DNA of 64,000 bases from Melanocharis versteri (taxonomy: Eukaryota > Chordata > Aves > Passeriformes > Melanocharitidae): contig VZTG01006782.1 in assembly GCA_013397845.1 (NCBI GenBank), positions 595,974-659,973 of the forward strand. The letters run 5' to 3'. The notes under the pieces were generated by a model. That model was not told the origin of the DNA. It searched no databases and saw only the letters and a program-made list of their open reading frames with translations. The translations under genes were made by a program, and so were the position numbers. Positions 58,801-64,000 of the stretch are shown here, piece after piece; within the stretch, counting starts at the first letter, position 1, and each line of letters opens with the position of its first letter.

Positions 58801-61063
58801 CAGTGCTATTTTAGGGCCTTGATGGTCCAGGAATACACAGTACCAGGCACTCTTTGTTACTTAATAATCTGCTGTGCTTAAATATATCCCATCCCTTTTG
58901 CCTGCCCTGGAAATGGCACCCATCTGTCACAGCCACTGCTGCCAGCGCCAGCCAGGCAGCAGCGGGCAGAGCCGCCGTGCCCTCGGGCTGGCAGCATGGG
59001 CCTGAAGCAGCCAGGGCATGGCCCGAGCCTCCCGGAACCATGCTGGAGGAGCAGGCCTTGAGGGATGTCAGTGCCCCTAAATGCTCCTACTTTTCACTAG
59101 GGACACCATCAGTACGCAGAATTCATCAAGGGCGTGTGCCTTTGCATAGCCAAGCATCCTACCTTTGTGTGTGCTCAAGGGAGAACATCTCTAACACCAT
59201 GAACAGTGAGGCAGTTCTGTGGTATCATTCTCTGAATGGTCTGAAGTGTTTTTCTGAACCATTCAATGCTTCTGGGAGCTTATCCTGCACACCTTAAACT
59301 GCTACAGCCCTGGAGAGGAGTGCCCTGGGTGTCATTCACTGGATATGCAGCAGTGTCACCTGCAGGAGTCACTCCAGGCTCCTACCAGGAAAGTGCTGGG
59401 TACAGAAGAGTCTCCAGGTATTTACTACTCCCAAGGCTGCCCTGGAGGGGGACAGTCATGCCAAGAGGAAGGGCAGGCTGGAGCCTGGAGGTTGGTTTCT
59501 GTTTCTGCAGGTCCCTGGCTCTGCAGGGGAGAACCAGGAAAGGGGAGATAAGAACAGTCAGCAGAACTGGAGCCCAGCAAAGCTCAGCCTCAGCCAAGCA
59601 AGCTCTGAGTCACAGCAAATGCTGCTGACACCAGAGGCTGCAGCACACAGCCACAGGCACTTCCAGGTCCGGGAACAAGCCTGCAGGACTGAGAACCCTT
59701 TGCAATCGGGACCCTTTTCTGAGTCCTTCTGAATTTTGGTTGACAACAGCGTAAGCCCCACTTTCTACAATACTCAAATCTCCACCTTCTCAGCCAGAGG
59801 ATGATGACACCTCTATGTCATATCTCTAAAGGCAAAGGAAAATCAGCCTTCATGTGAGCTATCCCTCCTTAGCACCAACCAGTACAGACCATTAGTAAAA
59901 CCAGTGACCTCGGTACCCAAACCGGAAATCAATTAAGAGAAATGACAAGGTGATCCTCTTGCCTGATAAAATCTAGGGAGCACACACTTTATTAGTACTT
60001 TATGGAGACAGATGGCTTACAAGGAAGTATTTACTTTCAACAAAACCATCGCAGCTTCTGGAACACAGCACGGAAAGACCCTCAAGAAATCCTGAAGTAG
60101 TTAATTTCCCAAGCCCCAAAGAAGAATCAACCATAACTAAATAAATACCTGGCAGACATTTCTCAAATCAACAGCTTCTCCAGTCTCTACAGATAATTTA
60201 CATTGTGCTTTAATAAGCTATTCCAGTGCTTAAATGAAACCCTGAATCAGCTCCAGAGTAATTTTAGCTGCATTTTAGTTACAACTAACTCTTTGTGCAC
60301 AGAAGAAAGAAATAAAGGGCGAGGATTTAGCAGCACTACAAAGGGAAAGAAAACAGATCAAGACTGCTAAAAAAATAAAACCATCACGGAGAGCCTCATC
60401 TGTACAGAAACCCCAGGGCCATCATGTCACCAGAACGCCGAGCTGGCTGCAGCACTGCAGCTCGGCAGGCTGGAGGGACGTACAACTCCTGCTGTACCTT
60501 TCTGTGGCATTTGGGATAAAGTGCAGGAAAGCACTAGCTCTGACAGGCCAAGTGGGCACCAACAGCACATGCTGACTCTGCTCCACCATCTGAGGAGCTT
60601 CACCTGGGCAACCGAGCAGGCGAGCCGTCCTACACATGATGGGCCTCTGCTCTTCCATCGGGCACTGGCATTTTTAAGAGACAGAGAGACAAAGTAATGC
60701 ACTCTGATAAAAAGCATATCTTTTCGTCAGCTGAAAAGCTTCTGTGTCACAGTTCAGAGCAAAAAGTGGCACTGATGACAGGCAGGACCCAACCCACCTG
60801 CTCCCACTCACATGAGGACACCACTGCCCCTGCTTCAGGCCTAGGGACAGAGGCACACACTGCAGGAACAGAGTGAACAATGACGTGCCTTGAATGTACA
60901 GGTCGGAAAAGAACAGCAAACATGATCTGACTTAATAAACTGTATTATAAACAGATTATGTATTCTTAAAACAGACCAAAACCCCACAGATGTGCCCTCA
61001 GAAGAAACTCTCAGAACCCACTTCATCCATTACTGGCAACTGCTCTGCAGGTTGCTTTGAGTC

Positions 61064-61525
61064 AGCCAGCAAACACGCTGCTCGTGTGTTACACAGCAAG
61101 CACAGCATGTGTTACACAGCCAGCACAGCGTGTGTTACACAGCCAGCAAACACACTGCTCGTGTGTTACACAGCCAGCACAGCGTGTGTGTTACACAGCC
61201 AGCAAACACGCTGCTCGTGTGTTACACAGCAAGCACAGCGTGTGTGTTACACAGCCAGCAAACACGCTGCTCGTGTGTTACACAGCAAGCACAGCATGTG
61301 TTGCACAGCGTGTTACACAGCCAGCAAACACACTGCTCGTGTGTTACACAGCCAGCACAGCGTGTGTGTTACACAGCCAGCAAACACGCTGCTCGTGTGT
61401 TACACAGCCAGCACAGCGTGTGTGTTACACAGCCAGCACAGCATGTGTTACACAGCCAGCAAACACACTGCTCGTGTGTTACACAGCAAGCAAACACACT
61501 GCTTGTGTGTTACACAGCCAGCAAG
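61064..61525 (+). repeat. Minisatellite of palindromic units in MNT intron 1
   Basis: A tandem array built from two alternating subunits of about 23 and 31 bp. Both contain TGTGTTACACAGC, and the longer adds AAACACGCTGCTC. About sixteen TTACACAG cores are seen. TGTGTTACACA is a palindrome around a central base. Three + frames stay open through the array by repeat periodicity; this is not taken as a gene. Confidence 0.94.
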
Positions 61526-63539
61526 GGAGCACAGACAGGTGAAATGAGTTCGGTGAGTCATGGCAAAACTGGATCTGGCAGATAACAGCCACCCTGTTAG
61601 GTAAGCATGTTTGCTCCAGGTAACATTCCTCGATCCTGTGAGGAGAACAAGGGCTCACTGCTGCACCTTCATCCCAGGGCTGCGCCAGGGGCTGCTCCCA
61701 CAGGCTGCTCACTTTAGCCAGCTTTCTTCTCAAGGGAATGAATGGAAATGTGCAGATTACCCTTTAGAATCCTATCTCCGTACTTGAAAAAGAGAGAAGA
61801 ATCAAGGGTATCTGCCCATCAAAACAGGGAGTCACCACCATCATTTGAATTGGCTGCACCTGGGCAGTTATTCCTGCAATCCCATGACAATCATCCTTGC
61901 TACCTCAAAAATTCAGACACTGCTACGTCACAGAGCAAGGTTCCTCCTGAAGTCAAAGTCTAATTGTCAGAATAAGCATGTCACTATAGCACTGCTGTCC
62001 TCAGAACTGCAGTGCAGCTGTCCTGTACCTGTAAGCCTCAGGAAAAAGATAAACTGACACTGTGTGTTGGGAGGTGTTTAAACTACCCCTGAAAGAAACC
62101 CAGGTGGGTGTGCTGTCTGCAGCAGCCAGCAAGGCCAAGGATGAGGCCACACACCCCCAGAGATGCTCGGGACCTGTGTGTGCATCCTGGTGGGACAGAA
62201 GCCAGTGGCGGCCAGAAAGCCCTATGAAGTTTCTGGAGAAGCATCCCAACATTTTATTGATGAGATCTGTTGAAAGACAACAGTGACAGACCACACTGAG
62301 CACAGCACCAAGCCACTGCCCAACCAAGGACGCTGGGTCTGAGCAGGTTCTCTTCCTCATCCACTGGCACGAGGCAGGCGGCACCACCCCCAAAGGAAAC
62401 CTTTCTGGCCACCACACACCATTATCACTCCCAGGCAATTAAGCGTGACCAAATGGCAGGTAGGTGAGATGGAAAAGCCCAGAACTGTGCTTGCTGCAGG
62501 GTCGCTGCCTGTGCTGGCAACACTCAGGAAAGGAATGGTGAATGAACTGTGCAGCATCGAGAGAGCAGCAAACACAAGCTGGACAGTCACAGATGAGTAT
62601 CTATGGGAAAAACCCTAAAAAAACAAGTATCAGTTACTTGCAATTATATAGAAATTTGTTTTTCTTAGATCATGAAACATTCTTGGATTAACCTAAATTC
62701 AAATAAATCAGCATCCTCCAATTCAAGTCAAATGTCTTCAGACCTTTCACGTAACAGAGAAAGGACCCCAGGCTGTGGGTCTGTGCCCATGTAAACGTGT
62801 GTTTATGTGCCTGGGAGGCACATGCTTACAGCAAGAGAGTTACAGCAGCAGCAGGCACTGCTGTCAGCTGCAGACCCAGCAGCCCTTAGATGACTTCAGT
62901 ATATATTTTTTAATGCTGTTCCCAAAATTGATTGATTTTCAGGCCATACTGGACCCCTGGAGTTCCACAGTGTAAGTGGGGGTATAACACAGACCATAAC
63001 ACTTCTCAGAACACAAGACTTCAAGGGGGAGGAGAGGAAGAAGGCAAGGCAAGGAAGCTAACCCAGAAGACTTCATTACTCTCCAGTCTTTCCCAGCTGT
63101 TCCTCTGCTTGTGCTCTCCCCTGACATCTCCCTGCCACCCAAAGGTCACTGCAGGGCTCCTCCCTCCCGTGCCACAGTCTTCCTGGTGTTCAGACTTCCC
63201 TGAAGTGGCCACGTTTGCACTGACGCTGCTGGTCCTGCAACCAGCTTAGCCCTTACATATCTGTGCAGCAGACACAGTGACAATGCTCCCCAGCAGCACC
63301 CAGAGCCCTGGGCGTGCTCGTGGCGGCAGCTCCTGCCTGCAGCGGGCTTTGGGTAACACCACATCCCCACACATCCCTGTGAGCTCCTCCTGGAGCTGGG
63401 AAACCTGCATGATGTCTCTTCCTTGGTGTGCTGCCCTGCCCATATACCCTGCTCAGCAATAATTCCCGCCTCAGAAGTTGTCCAGCACAACAAGCCAGGC
63501 CCCTCCTGCTCCTCTGTGCCCCCGATCCTAGCTTGTCGC

Positions 63540-64000
63540 ACCCGCTCACAAGATGCTCCCACGGCGCAGGGCGGCGGGATCGCAGTGTAAGGATCTCCCA
63601 GCAGCAGGAGACAAACCCAACAGCCTGCTGAGGTCGAGCCCCGGGTGTTTTACTGCTGTACCCTGAGCACAGCCACCACCTGTAAGCCCGGAGCCGGTAC
63701 CAGCAGAGGGCTGGCGGTGGCAAGGGGACTGTCACGGGCTGGGAGGCAGCACCGGAGCTGTCACCCAGCCGGCAGGGAGCGCGGACTGGGTGGCCCCTGC
63801 CATCTCCAAATCATGGAGTGCGCTCCGGGCTCGGGAATCCTCCTGGCCCTGCGCGGCCCCGCATCACCGCATCCCCCGTCTGCTGCGTGACTCATCACCG
63901 ACACAATGGGCGGCGGCACAAAGCGCCGCTCCCGCAGGTCCACGCGAGTCCCCGCGCCGGGGCCGCCGCGGGAGCGAGGCCGGCGTCGCTCTCCCGCAGC
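63540..64000. promoter_or_regulatory. CpG-rich edge, probable margin of MNT promoter CpG island
   Basis: CpG density climbs to the window end, with GGGCGG at about 63908, an AP-1 site TGACTCA at 63888-63894 and CAATGGGCGG beside it. This suits the start of MNT intron 1 or its promoter zone. The transcription start is not located. Confidence 0.5.

Larger units (their letters stand above)
55816..64000 (-). other. MNT: MNT intron 1 (and possibly 5' flank at the far right)
   Basis: No sequence for the MNT start exon (expected MSIETLLEA) is visible, so exon 1 should lie beyond 64000. The interval holds a minisatellite at 61064-61525 and a CpG-rich right end. Open frames between them look like chance. 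Confidence 0.7.

Noticed and set aside
61064..61525. CRISPR array
   Set aside because: Units differ in length, spacers are themselves repetitive, and the host is a vertebrate.
60990..61585. 158-185 codon Cys/Thr/His-rich repeat frames
   Set aside because: Repeat units keep three frames open by periodicity. No start context, splice support or protein similarity.

Overview
This is a vertebrate, most likely avian, nuclear DNA window. It holds two protein-coding genes in tail-to-tail orientation. The left half carries almost all of SGSM2 (RUTBC1) on the + strand: a RUN plus TBC domain Rab GTPase-activating protein. The right half carries MNT on the - strand: a bHLH-zipper repressor that partners MAX. 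The same convergent pair is known from human 17p13.3. A bird is suggested by compact introns, little interspersed repeat, one old CR1-like LINE fragment and GC-rich minisatellites. Species cannot be told from the sequence.

Layout. 1-7288 is intron of SGSM2; the exons for roughly the first 45 residues lie to the left of the window. 7289-28016 holds 22 coding exons, including an in-frame 45-codon cassette exon. With the cassette they encode 1003 residues and a stop, and every junction phase agrees. 28017 to about 29780 is the SGSM2 3' UTR. About 29780-31375 is a short intergenic spacer. About 31375-37447 is read as the MNT 3' UTR, with several candidate poly(A) signals. 37448-55815 holds five MNT coding exons. 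MNT exon 1 (start codon and Sin3-interaction peptide) is not seen and should lie beyond 64000, so 55816-64000 is mostly intron 1, ending in a CpG-rich stretch.

Assembly. There are three ambiguous places: 37 N in a minisatellite at 20015-20051, 464 N in the last MNT exon at 37596-38059, and one N at 55687 in MNT exon 2. The two MNT gaps both break the reading frame. Each is better explained by a wrongly sized gap than by mutation.

Non-coding structure. The items most worth checking are: a perfect estrogen-response-element palindrome in a small intronic CpG-rich island of MNT (51036-51050); three RFX X-box-type palindromes in the same intron, two of them 24 bp apart and one at the centre of a larger inverted repeat; a minisatellite built of splice-acceptor-like units that runs directly into a real SGSM2 acceptor; a minisatellite in MNT intron 1 in which every unit carries a short palindrome; and an SGSM2 cassette exon whose weak donor lies inside a longer open frame. 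No new protein system was found. The window is ordinary vertebrate gene sequence with unusual regulatory and repeat features.
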